NCBI GenBank assembly: GCA_040385245.1
Contig: JAZKHT010000003.1
Location: 186,001-250,000 of the forward strand
Direction of reading: 5' to 3'
Source of the DNA: JAZKHT01 sp040385245
GTDB taxonomy: Bacteria; Pseudomonadota; Alphaproteobacteria; Rhodobacterales; Rhodobacteraceae
DNA length: 64,000 bases
A program made the translations under genes and the position numbers. The notes beneath the pieces were generated by a model. That model did no database searches. It was not told where the DNA came from and saw only the letters and a list, made by a program, of their open reading frames with translations. Below are positions 36,183-45,084 of the stretch, in pieces (the stretch's first letter is position 1; every line of letters starts with the position of its first letter).

Positions 36183-37655
36183 TCAGGCCGGTTGTTCCAG
36201 CAGCCCCCCTGTTTCTGCCATCACCTCGCGCCCGATGCGCTGCACCTGCGCCAGCAACAGATCAAGATCGCGCGTTTGCGTGCGGTGGTTTGCTATCGCG
36301 ACGCGCAGGCAATGCTGACCTTTCACGCGGGTATCTGAAATGACGGCGATACCCTGTTCCTGCAACCGCAGCATGATTTCGATGTTCAGACGTTCCAACC
36401 CGTCGGGCGGTTGTCCGCCGGGGTCAAAGCGGAAACAGACGATGTTCAGCGTGACCGGGGCGGTGCGTTCAAGAACCGGATTCGCGTCGATGGCGGCTGC
36501 CAGATGGGCGGCAAGGTCGATGGTCTGGTCGATCAGCCGTCCGAACTTGGCAGCGCCCTGTTCCTGCACCGCCATCCACACCTTCAACGCCCTAAACCCG
36601 CGCGAGGTTTGCAGGCCATAGTCAAACAGCCAATCCCCCGCCGCGACACCGCGCACGGTATGCGCCAGATATTCCGGCGTCAGGGTGAACGTCCTGAAAT
36701 GCGCCTTGCGGTCGCGCACCAGCGCGCAGCCCACCTCGAACGGGGCATGCAGCAGCTTGTGCGGGTCCAGCGCCAGCGAATCCGCCAGCCCGATGCCCTG
36801 CACCTTTGCCCCGTTGCGTGGGGCAAGGGCAATTAGCGCGCCGATGCAGCCATCGACATGCAGCCACAGCCCCTGCTCCCGGCACAGGACGGAAAGGGCG
36901 GTCAGATCGTCAATCGCCCCGGTGTTGACGGTGCCTGCCGTCGCGATGACGCAGGCGGGATGCCAGCCGTCGGCGCGGTCCTGATCAATGGCACGGCGTA
37001 GGGCCGCGACATCCATGGTGCAATCGGTGTGCGACGGGACGCGCCGCAGCGCGCGGTTGCCAAGGCCCAGGGTTTCCACCGCCTTTTGGTGGCAACTGTG
37101 GATCTGGTCCGATCCGTAGAACCGCATGGGCCGGTCAAGCGCCGCCAGCCCATCCTGCCGCAGATCGATGCCTGACATGACGTTGCGCGCGACCGTCAGG
37201 CAGATCAGGTTGGCCACCGACCCGCCGCTGACCAATGTGCCGCTGGAGGATGCGGGAAAGCCCGTCATCTCTTTGCACCAGTCGACGACCTGCGCGTCGA
37301 TCAGCGTGGCCGCGTGGTTGCCGCCGCCAAGGTTCGATCCCAGCACCGCCGCCAGAAAATCGCCAAGCGCCCCGGTCAGGTTGCTGGACCCCATATACCA
37401 CGCCCAGAACCGTGGATGAATGTTCCCCATCGGATAGGGCAACATATGGGTGGTAAGGTCGTCATAAACGGCGTCTATCCCCCTGCCCTGTTGCGGCAAT
37501 CCCCCCGCAAAGGCCGCGCGGGCCGCATCGGGCATGGACTGCCAGACCGGCCGGTCGCGCACCGTGGCGGTGTAGTCGATCGCGTCATCCACCATGCGGT
37601 GGGCAAGCGCGCGCAAACCCGACCAATCGTCGGGGTCCAGCGATTCCTGCGGCAT
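36183..37655 (-). CDS. group II PLP-dependent decarboxylase (aromatic/cysteine-sulfinate decarboxylase class)
   Basis: The 490-residue PLP enzyme has NIHPRFWAWYMGSSN near the N-terminus, FPASSSGTLVSGGSVANL as the cofactor phosphate region, HVDGCIGALI with the PLP aspartate, and SLALDPHKLLHAPFEVGC with the PLP lysine at about residue 300. The family covers aromatic amino acid, glutamate, cysteate and cysteine-sulfinate decarboxylases. It starts 9 nt after the cysteine-synthase-like gene, so the two form an operon. That makes a sulfur amino acid a reasonable, unproven substrate. Confidence 0.9.
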   Translation of the reverse strand: MPQESLDPDDWSGLRALAHRMVDDAIDYTATVRDRPVWQSMPDAARAAFAGGLPQQGRGIDAVYDDLTTHMLPYPMGNIHPRFWAWYMGSSNLTGALGDFLAAVLGSNLGGGNHAATLIDAQVVDWCKEMTGFPASSSGTLVSGGSVANLICLTVARNVMSGIDLRQDGLAALDRPMRFYGSDQIHSCHQKAVETLGLGNRALRRVPSHTDCTMDVAALRRAIDQDRADGWHPACVIATAGTVNTGAIDDLTALSVLCREQGLWLHVDGCIGALIALAPRNGAKVQGIGLADSLALDPHKLLHAPFEVGCALVRDRKAHFRTFTLTPEYLAHTVRGVAAGDWLFDYGLQTSRGFRALKVWMAVQEQGAAKFGRLIDQTIDLAAHLAAAIDANPVLERTAPVTLNIVCFRFDPGGQPPDGLERLNIEIMLRLQEQGIAVISDTRVKGQHCLRVAIANHRTQTRDLDLLLAQVQRIGREVMAETGGLLEQPA

Positions 37656-37664
37656 GACGGCCCC

Positions 37665-38741
37665 CTACACCTGATAGCCGGGGGTGGACAGCGACAGCGC
37701 CATCTCGTCCGCGTCCATATCCTCGGCAATGCCGTCAAAGAGGGGGGTGGTCATGTACCGCTCGCCGGTATCGGGCAACATGCAAAGGATCACCGAACCG
37801 GGGGCGGCCTTTTCCGCGACCTGCATCGCCACGGCAAAGGTGGCCCCGCCCGATATGCCGGTGAATATCCCCTCGCTTTGCGCCAGTTTCCTGGCCCAGA
37901 CGATGCCATCGGCCCCGGCGACGGGGATCAGATCGTCATAGCCGTGGGTATCAATCGCCTCTTGCAGAACGGCGGGGATGAAATCGGGCGTCCAGCCCTG
38001 GATGGGATGCGGGGTAAAGGCCGAATGGCTGACGGCGGGCGCGCCACCGGGACCGCGTTCCTGCACAACGCCGCTGCCGATCAACTGGGCGTTGGCGGGT
38101 TCGGACAGGATGATCTTTGTTTCGGGCCGTTCGCGGCGCAGAACGCGGGCCAGACCCGTGACGGTGCCGCCGGTGCCATAGCCGGTGACGACATAATCCA
38201 GCCGGTCGCCTGCGAAATCAGCGATGATCTCGCGCGCGGTGGTGGCCTCGTGGATGTCGGCATTGGCCGATGTTTCAAACTGCCGGGCCAGAAACCAGCC
38301 GTTCGCCTCGGCCAGTTCCACCGCCTTGCGATACATGCCCAGGCCCTTTTGCGCGCGCGGGGTCAGCACGACCTTTGCCCCCAGCATCCGCATCAGCTTG
38401 CGCCGTTCGACCGAAAAGCTGTCGGCCATGGTGACAACCAGCGGATAGCCCTTGGCCGCGCAGACCATCGCGAGGCCAATGCCGGTGTTGCCGCTTGTCG
38501 CCTCGACCACCGTCTGGCCGGGCTTCAGCGCGCCGCTGCGTTCGGCAGCCTCGATGATGTTGATGGCCAACCGATCCTTGACCGACGCCGCCGGGTTGAA
38601 GAACTCGGCCTTGACGTACAGGCGCACACCCTTGGGGGACAGGGTGTTGATCCTGATGCAGGGCGTGTCGCCCACGGTGTCAAGAATGCTGTCATAAAGC
38701 CGCCCGCGCCCGCGGGTTGTCCGGATCGTCTGGCTGTCCAT
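37665..38741 (-). CDS. cysteine synthase-family PLP enzyme
   Basis: The 358-residue fold-type II PLP enzyme has the PLP lysine in NPAASVKDR, the substrate loop EATSGNTGIG, and the phosphate cradle GYGTGGTVTG. PIQGWTPDFIP is the loop following the OASS-type region, here with an insertion before it (VVQERGPGGAPAVSHS). It may make cysteine from O-acetylserine, or a related beta-replacement product. It is longer than the usual 300-310 residues of CysK. It is the first gene of an operon with a group II decarboxylase. AAGGA lies 9 nt before the ATG, inside a CTTTCA/TGAAAG inverted repeat (38752-38768). Confidence 0.88.
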   Translation of the reverse strand: MDSQTIRTTRGRGRLYDSILDTVGDTPCIRINTLSPKGVRLYVKAEFFNPAASVKDRLAINIIEAAERSGALKPGQTVVEATSGNTGIGLAMVCAAKGYPLVVTMADSFSVERRKLMRMLGAKVVLTPRAQKGLGMYRKAVELAEANGWFLARQFETSANADIHEATTAREIIADFAGDRLDYVVTGYGTGGTVTGLARVLRRERPETKIILSEPANAQLIGSGVVQERGPGGAPAVSHSAFTPHPIQGWTPDFIPAVLQEAIDTHGYDDLIPVAGADGIVWARKLAQSEGIFTGISGGATFAVAMQVAEKAAPGSVILCMLPDTGERYMTTPLFDGIAEDMDADEMALSLSTPGYQV

Positions 38742-38863
38742 GGGAATGATCCTTTCAGGAAATGAAAGCGCATTCGGAAATGTTACCCCGAGTCGCGGGT
38801 GCCGTGCTTGCAGATCGTATGAAGAAAGCCTGCAGAACCCGCATTTTTGCGGTATATTTGGCC

Positions 38864-40417
38864 ATGGATCATCATTTCGGCCCCTTCACGCTGGACCCTG
38901 ACCGGTTCGAACTGCGCCGGGACGGGGTGCGTGTGCCGATGGAGCCGCAGGTGTTCCTGCTGCTGCGGCATCTGGTCGATCACCGTGACCGGCTGGTGAC
39001 CAAGGAGGAACTGGTGGACGCGGTCTTTGGCGGGCGCGCGGTGTCGGACGCGGCGATTGCCAGCCGGGTGAGATCCGCGCGCGAGGCGGTTGGCGATGAC
39101 GGCACGCGGCAGGCCGTCATCCGCACGGTGCATGGGCAGGGCTTTCGCTTTGTCGCGGAAGTGTACGCCCCGCCATGGGCACAGGTCGCGGAAACCGACC
39201 ACCCTGCGCCGGACGCCGCCCCGACGCCATCGGCCAAACCGTCGATTGCCATCCTGCCGTTTCAGGCGCGGGCGCTGCCGCTGCCCCTTGCAGTTCTGAC
39301 CGACGCCATCCCGCACGAGGTGATACAGGCGCTGTCACGCCTGCGCTGGTTGATGGTCATCGCGCGCGGATCGTCCTTTCGCTTTCGGGGGGCAGACCCG
39401 GATGTGGCCTGCATTGGGACCACGCTGAACGTCCGCTACATCCTGTCCGGCACGGTCGAGGCGGACGGGTCCGGCGTCGCCGTCACCACCGAATTGTGCG
39501 ACACCCGCACCGCCGCCGTGATCTGGGCCGACCGCTTTGCCGCCCCACAGGCGGGCATCCCCGATTTGCGCGCCCAGATCGTCACCCACATCGTGGCCGC
39601 GCTGGAGGTATACATTCCCCTGAACGAGGTGCGCACCGCCCCCTTGGGCACATCGGACAATCTGGACGCCTGGTCGAATTATCACCTTGGCCTGCACCAC
39701 ATGTACCGCTTTACCGCGACCGACAACGCCCGTGCTGCGGCGCTGTTTGCCCGCGCGGTGCAGCAGGACCCCGGCTTTGCCCGCGCCCATGCCGGGCTGT
39801 CCTTCACCCGGTTTCAGGATGCCTTCATGCGCTATCGCGACACACCCGATGTCGCCCTGCGAGAGGCGCGCGCCCACGCCGAAACCGGTGTCACGCTGGA
39901 CCCGCTGGACCCCTTCGCCAATTTCAACATGGGGCGCTCCTATTGGTTGCAGGGCGACCTTGACCGCAGCAGCGAATGGCTGGGGCGGGCGATTGCGCTG
40001 AACCCGAACTACGCCCAAGGGCATTATGCGCAGGCCTTCACCGACATGCTGGGTAACCGTGCGGGATCGGCACTGGCGGGCGTGGACCGGGCTGTCAACC
40101 TCAGCCCGCTGGACCCGCTGGCCTATGGCATGTTGGGCACGCGCGCGATGTCCTGGCTGCACAAGGGCGATTACGCGCAGGCCGCCGATTGGGGCAACCG
40201 CGCCGCCCGCACGCCGGGGGCGCATTTCCTGATCAGCATGATCGCCCTGATCGCCAACACGCTGGACTGCAACGACGACGGCGCAAGGGTCTGGCTGGCC
40301 GACATCCGCGCCCGCCGCCCCGATGCCAGTCAGGCGCATTTCTTTCAGTCCTTTCCAGTGGTCGACGGGGCTGTGCGCCACAAGATCGGCACGGCACTGG
40401 CCCGCCACGGGCTGTAG
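38864..40417 (+). CDS. winged-helix (CadC/OmpR-type) regulator with TPR domain
   Basis: The 517-residue protein has an N-terminal trans_reg_C winged helix at about residues 1-100 (FTLDPDRFELRRDGVRVPMEPQVFLLLRHLVDH, then VRSAREAVGDDGTRQAVIRTVHGQGFRF). A short linker leads to an adenylate-cyclase-associated-like region (KPSIAILPFQA, LTDAIPHEVIQALSRL) and TPR-like repeats to the end. There is no membrane segment, unlike CadC. ATG 38864 has no clear Shine-Dalgarno site; upstream in-frame ATGs (38762, 38819) exist. It is divergent from the cysteine-synthase-like operon, 122 bp apart, and is a candidate regulator of it. Confidence 0.85.
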   Translation: MDHHFGPFTLDPDRFELRRDGVRVPMEPQVFLLLRHLVDHRDRLVTKEELVDAVFGGRAVSDAAIASRVRSAREAVGDDGTRQAVIRTVHGQGFRFVAEVYAPPWAQVAETDHPAPDAAPTPSAKPSIAILPFQARALPLPLAVLTDAIPHEVIQALSRLRWLMVIARGSSFRFRGADPDVACIGTTLNVRYILSGTVEADGSGVAVTTELCDTRTAAVIWADRFAAPQAGIPDLRAQIVTHIVAALEVYIPLNEVRTAPLGTSDNLDAWSNYHLGLHHMYRFTATDNARAAALFARAVQQDPGFARAHAGLSFTRFQDAFMRYRDTPDVALREARAHAETGVTLDPLDPFANFNMGRSYWLQGDLDRSSEWLGRAIALNPNYAQGHYAQAFTDMLGNRAGSALAGVDRAVNLSPLDPLAYGMLGTRAMSWLHKGDYAQAADWGNRAARTPGAHFLISMIALIANTLDCNDDGARVWLADIRARRPDASQAHFFQSFPVVDGAVRHKIGTALARHGL

Positions 40418-40483
40418 GTCGCGGCTTTACACCCGCACCACCTTGGGCTACCCCGCGCGGCCCGACCTTTGTGCAGGACTGCC

Positions 40484-41734
40484 ATGACCCTTCCCTTTTG
40501 CGGCATCGACTTTGGCACATCGAATTCCACCGTGGCGCTGGCCGATGCGTCCCGCGCCTGGCTGATCCCGCTGGAAGGCGACCAGCCCACCCTGCCCAGT
40601 GCGGTGTTCTGGGAAAGCGATGGCAGCGCGCCCGTGTTTGGCCGCGCCGCCGTTGCGGCCTATGTGGGCGGCGAAGACGGCCGCCTGATGCGCGGGTTGA
40701 AAAGCACGCTCGGATCGTCGCTGATTGATGAACGGACCAAGGTCGGCAATCGCACGCTGACCTTTCGCCAGATCGTGGGCGCCTATTTCGCCAACCTGCG
40801 CCTGCGACTGGATGCCACCAGCGCCGGGATCACCCGTGTGGTGCTGGGTCGCCCGGTGCATTTCGTCGACAACGACCCCGCAGGCGATGCGGCGGCGCAA
40901 CAGGTGCTGGAGGATATCGCCCGCGCGCAAGGGTTCACCGACATCGCCTTTCAATACGAACCCATCGCCGCCGCCCTGCACTATGAACAGACGGTATCAC
41001 GCGAAGAACTGGTGCTGATCGTCGATATCGGCGGCGGCACGTCCGACTTTTCCGTGGTCCGCGTGTCGCCGCAACGGGCGCGGACGGCGGACCGGCAGGG
41101 TGACATTCTGGCCAATGACGGCGTGCGGATCGGCGGCACGGATTTCGACCGCCTGTTCAGCTTGGCCGAGGTGATGCCGGGCCTTGGCTTTGGCTCTTCC
41201 ACCGGGCAGGGCAAAGGGATCATGCCGCGCCATTATTATCTGGACCTTGCGACCTGGCACCGCATCAACATGCTCTACACCACGCGCACCGCCGCCGATC
41301 TGAAGGCCCTGCTGGCCGAGGCGGACCATCCCGACCGCGTGTCCCGTCTGGTCGAGGTGGTGGCCAGACGCCGCGGCCACGCCCTGGCCATGGTGGTGGA
41401 GGCGGCCAAGATCGCCCTGTCCGAGGACGAGGTGACGCGCCTTGCCCTGCACCCCATCACCGGGGGCCCCAACCCCATCGCCCGCCGCGATGGGTTCGAG
41501 GCGGCGGTGGCCATGCCCCTGACCCGCCTGCACAGGATGATCGGTGATGTGCTGGCGCAGGCCGGGGTGACGCCCGCCCAGATCGGCACCGTGTTCATGA
41601 CCGGCGGCTCCAGCAGCCTGCCGGTGCTGCACCACACGGTGCGCACCCTGCTGCCGGACGCCCGCATCGAAACCGGCGACCGCTTCGGCAGCGTCGGTAC
41701 GGGTTTAGCGCTTGACGCAAGGCGGAGGGATTAG
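40484..41734 (+). CDS. short Hsp70-family protein (YegD-like)
   Basis: The 416-residue protein covers only the Hsp70/actin ATPase domain. It has FGTSNSTVALAD (phosphate 1), VLIVDIGGGTSDFSVVR (phosphate 2) and FMTGGSSSLPVL (adenosine). The substrate-binding and lid domains of DnaK are missing, as in E. coli YegD. AGGA at about 6 nt supports ATG 40484. It lies just after the TPR regulator and before an AT-rich gene. Its clients are unknown. Confidence 0.88.
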   Translation: MTLPFCGIDFGTSNSTVALADASRAWLIPLEGDQPTLPSAVFWESDGSAPVFGRAAVAAYVGGEDGRLMRGLKSTLGSSLIDERTKVGNRTLTFRQIVGAYFANLRLRLDATSAGITRVVLGRPVHFVDNDPAGDAAAQQVLEDIARAQGFTDIAFQYEPIAAALHYEQTVSREELVLIVDIGGGTSDFSVVRVSPQRARTADRQGDILANDGVRIGGTDFDRLFSLAEVMPGLGFGSSTGQGKGIMPRHYYLDLATWHRINMLYTTRTAADLKALLAEADHPDRVSRLVEVVARRRGHALAMVVEAAKIALSEDEVTRLALHPITGGPNPIARRDGFEAAVAMPLTRLHRMIGDVLAQAGVTPAQIGTVFMTGGSSSLPVLHHTVRTLLPDARIETGDRFGSVGTGLALDARRRD

Positions 41735-41970
41735 GCTAACCCCAATCCGATTGTCGGCAGCGTTTCATCGTCGCTCGAGATAAAGAGTCCCAACCGTGAC
41801 ACGCGACTTTTTGCAGTCGGTGCGCCGGAAAACTCTGCTGCACCGTCACGCGCAGGAACTTGTCCTGCCTGGCGGTCCACGACGCTCTGGCTTTCGAATG
41901 ACACTTCTCGCTTCAGCAGTTTCGTGATAAACGCAAAGTCATTGAAGATCACTTTAGCGGGAACGGTGCA
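41735..41970. other. intergenic transition into AT-richer DNA
   Basis: This is 236 bp between the Hsp70-like gene and the hydroxylase gene. Base composition falls in this stretch. A 73-codon open frame runs on the minus strand (41731-41952), but I see no family and no good start signal. I recognise no promoter, repeat or integrase fragment here. Confidence 0.4.
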
Positions 41971-43038
41971 ATGGAATTTGTAGCGAACGTGCTTTCGGGA
42001 CTTTGGGCTGATACGCGCGCGGTCTTGTCTAATCCATTTGACCCGAACTCACGGATATTTTGGTTATATCTTATATCGTCGACTGTTGCTGCCTATTTTG
42101 TTTACCGCTCTGTTCGCAAACGAGACCTGAGTGAAAAAAGGACTGACGCCGAAGCTGCCAAGGGTAGTTTTGTACAATACCTGTTTCCCAAGAGCGTTTG
42201 GAGCCACCCCTCAGCATGGCTTGATCTGAGATATGCGTTGTTTCACCGAATTCTGATGCAATCACTTTTGGGGGCTTTGGGCGGCGTATCACTCGTTTTG
42301 GGCTATAAGCTTATATCAGGACAATGGGTAATTGAGACGTTTGCCTCTGGTAATCCGACTACGTTCACCGGATGGCTGGGTGCAGGAATTTTCATGTTTA
42401 TAACCATGATCATAATGGATCTTGGTGCTTGGTTCCTTCATTTTCTTCAACATAAGGTGCCGGTACTGTGGCAGTTCCACAAAGTCCATCACAGCGCAGA
42501 AGTAATGCACCCAATTTCCAATTTCAGAGAACATCCGATCGACAATATAACTTATACTTTCTTTTTGGGTTTTCTGTACGGGATCATCTATGCATTGGCA
42601 GTACAATGGCTGGGGTTTTTGCCATCCATGCCAAGTCTGCTGGGTGTGCCGTTGCTGATGTTTCTATTCAATTTGGTGGCATATAATCTGCGGCACAGCC
42701 ACGTATGGCTTCGCTGGCCGGGGGTGTGGTCCATCGTATTTCCCTCACCAGCACACCATCATGTCCACCACAGTTGTCATCCCGACCATATCGACAAGAA
42801 TTTTGCATTCATGTTTCCGGTTTGGGACGTAATATTCGGCACTTATGAAATGCCGGAAGACAATCAGAAAGTGAAGTTCGGCGTTACGGCCGGAGACGAT
42901 GCCGACCTTGACAGCGTATTCAGACTATATTGGGTGCCGTTCCGCGATGCGTACCGTGTCGTTAAACGCGCACGGAAGAAACGGTCCAAAATGAACGCGC
43001 CCGAAGCAGACACTGTTGGCATGTCGCCCGATCCGTGA
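41971..43038 (+). CDS. fatty acid hydroxylase / sterol desaturase family membrane protein
   Basis: The 355-residue membrane di-iron oxygenase-type protein has the histidine clusters HFLQH (157-161), HKVHH (170-174) and HHHVHH with HPDH near residue 265, the FA_hydroxylase signature. Hydrophobic segments surround them. Such enzymes hydroxylate or desaturate lipids, sterols or carotenoids. The codon use is unlike the neighbours: bases 42061-42120 hold 24 G/C of 60 (40%), and third positions are often A/T. This suggests recent acquisition. A tRNA-Thr gene lies 153 bp downstream. Confidence 0.9.
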   Translation: MEFVANVLSGLWADTRAVLSNPFDPNSRIFWLYLISSTVAAYFVYRSVRKRDLSEKRTDAEAAKGSFVQYLFPKSVWSHPSAWLDLRYALFHRILMQSLLGALGGVSLVLGYKLISGQWVIETFASGNPTTFTGWLGAGIFMFITMIIMDLGAWFLHFLQHKVPVLWQFHKVHHSAEVMHPISNFREHPIDNITYTFFLGFLYGIIYALAVQWLGFLPSMPSLLGVPLLMFLFNLVAYNLRHSHVWLRWPGVWSIVFPSPAHHHVHHSCHPDHIDKNFAFMFPVWDVIFGTYEMPEDNQKVKFGVTAGDDADLDSVFRLYWVPFRDAYRVVKRARKKRSKMNAPEADTVGMSPDP

Positions 43039-43156
43039 TTTGAGCAGGTCAGCAGTATGCTTTTCGGAAATGCCGGATGCCTACTGCTGTCAGTCGGCAC
43101 CACACATCACTGGATTCTTAAAGACACCCGCGCTCTCCCGGCGGAACACAGCAGAA

Positions 43157-43177
43157 AACTGACCCTGCATGTCAGTT
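43157..43177 (-). terminator. probable terminator of the tRNA-Thr gene
   Basis: On the minus strand AACTGAC-ATGCAGG-GTCAGTT is a perfect 7-bp stem with a 7-nt loop, followed by TTCT. It lies 14 nt beyond the tRNA 3' end. The stem is only moderately stable, so the call is tentative. Confidence 0.5.
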
Positions 43178-43191
43178 AAGGTATTGTAAAA

Positions 43192-43267
43192 TGGTGCCCC
43201 CAGAGAGACTCGAACTCCCGACCCTCTGATTACAAATCAGACGCTCTACCAGCTGAGCTATAAGGGC
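43192..43267 (-). tRNA. tRNA-Thr (anticodon TGT)
   Basis: The minus strand folds as a complete 76-nt tRNA. The acceptor stem GCCCTTA pairs with TGGGGGC (two G-T pairs), with discriminator A and an encoded CCA. The D arm is GCTC...GAGC. The anticodon arm is TCTGA-TTTGTAA-TCAGA with anticodon TGT. The T arm is GGGAG-TTCGAGT-CTCTC. TGT reads ACA threonine codons. Its 3' end faces the AT-rich hydroxylase gene. Confidence 0.97.
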
Positions 43268-43333
43268 AGCGCATTCCAGATACTTTCCTGCGCGCGCTTG
43301 TGCAAGGGGGGTGCGGGGGGTGGCCTGCGAAAA

Positions 43334-44992
43334 TCAGGCGCGGTTGGCGCGGGCCAGCAGGGCCACGGCCAGCAGGCCGACGGCCATGACCACCAGTGCC
43401 GCAGGGGCGGCCTCGCCCAGCCGTTCCAGACTTGCCAGTTCGAACACCCGTGTCGACAGCGTGTTGAAGTTGAAGGGTCGCAGCAGCAGCGTGGCGGGCA
43501 ATTCCTTGACGCAATCGACAAAGACCACCAGCAACGCTGTGGCGACCGATCCGCGCATCAGCGGAAGATAGACCGCCGACAGCGTACCCCCGGCGGACCG
43601 GCCCAGCGACCGCGCGGCCATCGGCAGCGACGGGGACACCCGCCCGAAGGCGGCATCGACCGCCCCTTGGGCGATGCCAAAGAACCGCACCGCATAGGCC
43701 AGCACGATCGCCCCCGCCGTGCCGGTCATCAGCAGCCCAGGCTCATAGCCCGTCACCGCCAGGACCGCATCGGCCACGGCGTTGTCCAGTGCGGCCAGCG
43801 GGATCAGCAGCCCCACCGCCAGCACAGCACCGGGTGCGGCATAGCCCAGCGTCGTCAGCGGCAACACGATGCGCGACACGCCCCGCCCCGCCATGCGCAC
43901 GCCGTAGACCAGAAACAGCGCCGCCCCCACCGTCACCCCGGCAGCAAGCCCCCCCGCCAGCAGCGTGTTCAGCGCGGCCTCCAGCAGTCCGGGGGCCAGC
44001 CAGACCGACGGCTTGGCGATGGCGTGGCCCAGCATCACCCCCACCGGCAGCACGAATCCGACGACAAAGGGCAGCACGCACAGCGCGGTGGCGATCCAGC
44101 CCGCTGGTCCGGTCAGAACCGCTGTCTCCAACGGGCGCGAGGATCGGCTGGGGCGGTGAAAGCGGGCGTTGCGGCGACTGACACGCTCCAACGCGACCAG
44201 CAGCAGGATCAGCGTCAGGATGACGCCTGCGATCTGTGCCGCCCCGCCTGCGTTGTTGCCGTTCAGCCAGGTGGAAAACACCCCCGTGGTCAGGGTCTGC
44301 ACGCCAAAATGCACGACCGTGCCATAATCCGCGACCGTCTCCATCAGGGCAAGGGCGACGCCGGTGGCAATGGCAGGGCGGGCCAGCGGCAGGCCGACGC
44401 GAAAGAACAGCCCCCACGGCCCCGCGCCCAACGCGCGCGCCACTTCGTACGAGCTGCCCGATTGTTCGCGGAACGCGGCACGGGCCAGCAGATACACGTA
44501 TGGATACAGCGCCGCCGCCAGCACGATGATGGCGGGGCCATGGGCGCGCACTTCGGGAAACCAGTAATCGCGGGCGGATGTCCAGCCGAACGCGGCGCGC
44601 AGGGCAATTTGCAACGGCCCGGAATAATCGAGGAAATCCACCAGCGCATAGGCCCCGACATAAGCCGGGATCGCCAGCGGGAACAGCAGCGCGTAATCCA
44701 GCCAGCGGCTGCCCGGAAAGCGGTACATAGCCACCAGCCAGGCGGCCCCTGTCCCCACCATGGCCGTCAACAGACCCACCCCCGCCATCAGAATCAGCGT
44801 GTTCCCGAAATAACGCGGCAGCACCGACGACAGCAGATGCGGCCAGATATTCTCGGTCGGGTGAAAGGCGATCCAGACCACGGCCACCATCGGGGCCAGC
44901 ACCACAGCGGCGATCGCAATGGCCCCGATTGACCAACCGTCCAGCCGGACCCGGTGCTGCACAAAGGATGGATGACTGTTTTGCTCGGTCAT
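43334..44992 (-). CDS. iron(III)-type ABC transporter permease (FbpB/SfuB-like)
   Basis: The 552-residue inner-membrane protein has about 12 hydrophobic segments and two binding-protein-dependent permease modules. EAA-type loops occur in each half (YEVARALGAGPWGLFFRVGLPLARPA and MAARSLGRSAGGTLSAVYLPLMRGS). The double-length form matches FbpB/SfuB/ThiP permeases, mostly for ferric iron. The gene is alone: no binding protein or ATPase gene is adjacent, so these must be elsewhere. Confidence 0.85.
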   Translation of the reverse strand: MTEQNSHPSFVQHRVRLDGWSIGAIAIAAVVLAPMVAVVWIAFHPTENIWPHLLSSVLPRYFGNTLILMAGVGLLTAMVGTGAAWLVAMYRFPGSRWLDYALLFPLAIPAYVGAYALVDFLDYSGPLQIALRAAFGWTSARDYWFPEVRAHGPAIIVLAAALYPYVYLLARAAFREQSGSSYEVARALGAGPWGLFFRVGLPLARPAIATGVALALMETVADYGTVVHFGVQTLTTGVFSTWLNGNNAGGAAQIAGVILTLILLLVALERVSRRNARFHRPSRSSRPLETAVLTGPAGWIATALCVLPFVVGFVLPVGVMLGHAIAKPSVWLAPGLLEAALNTLLAGGLAAGVTVGAALFLVYGVRMAGRGVSRIVLPLTTLGYAAPGAVLAVGLLIPLAALDNAVADAVLAVTGYEPGLLMTGTAGAIVLAYAVRFFGIAQGAVDAAFGRVSPSLPMAARSLGRSAGGTLSAVYLPLMRGSVATALLVVFVDCVKELPATLLLRPFNFNTLSTRVFELASLERLGEAAPAALVVMAVGLLAVALLARANRA

Positions 44993-45084
44993 TGTCGGGC
45001 CGGATTACAGGAAAGCGGTTCCCCTGTCCAGAAAAGCCCGTATAGTCGCGCCAGTCCTGACTTACGAAAGCAGACCGCGGTTCC

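Noticed and set aside
41780..41800. Direct repeat of the tRNA-Thr 3' end as an attachment site
   Set aside because: Only scattered matches to the tRNA sequence are seen. They are too weak to call a repeat.
41731..41952. 73-codon open frame on the minus strand
   Set aside because: It has no recognisable domain and no ribosome site, and overlaps the end of the Hsp70-like gene. It could be a remnant but cannot be supported.
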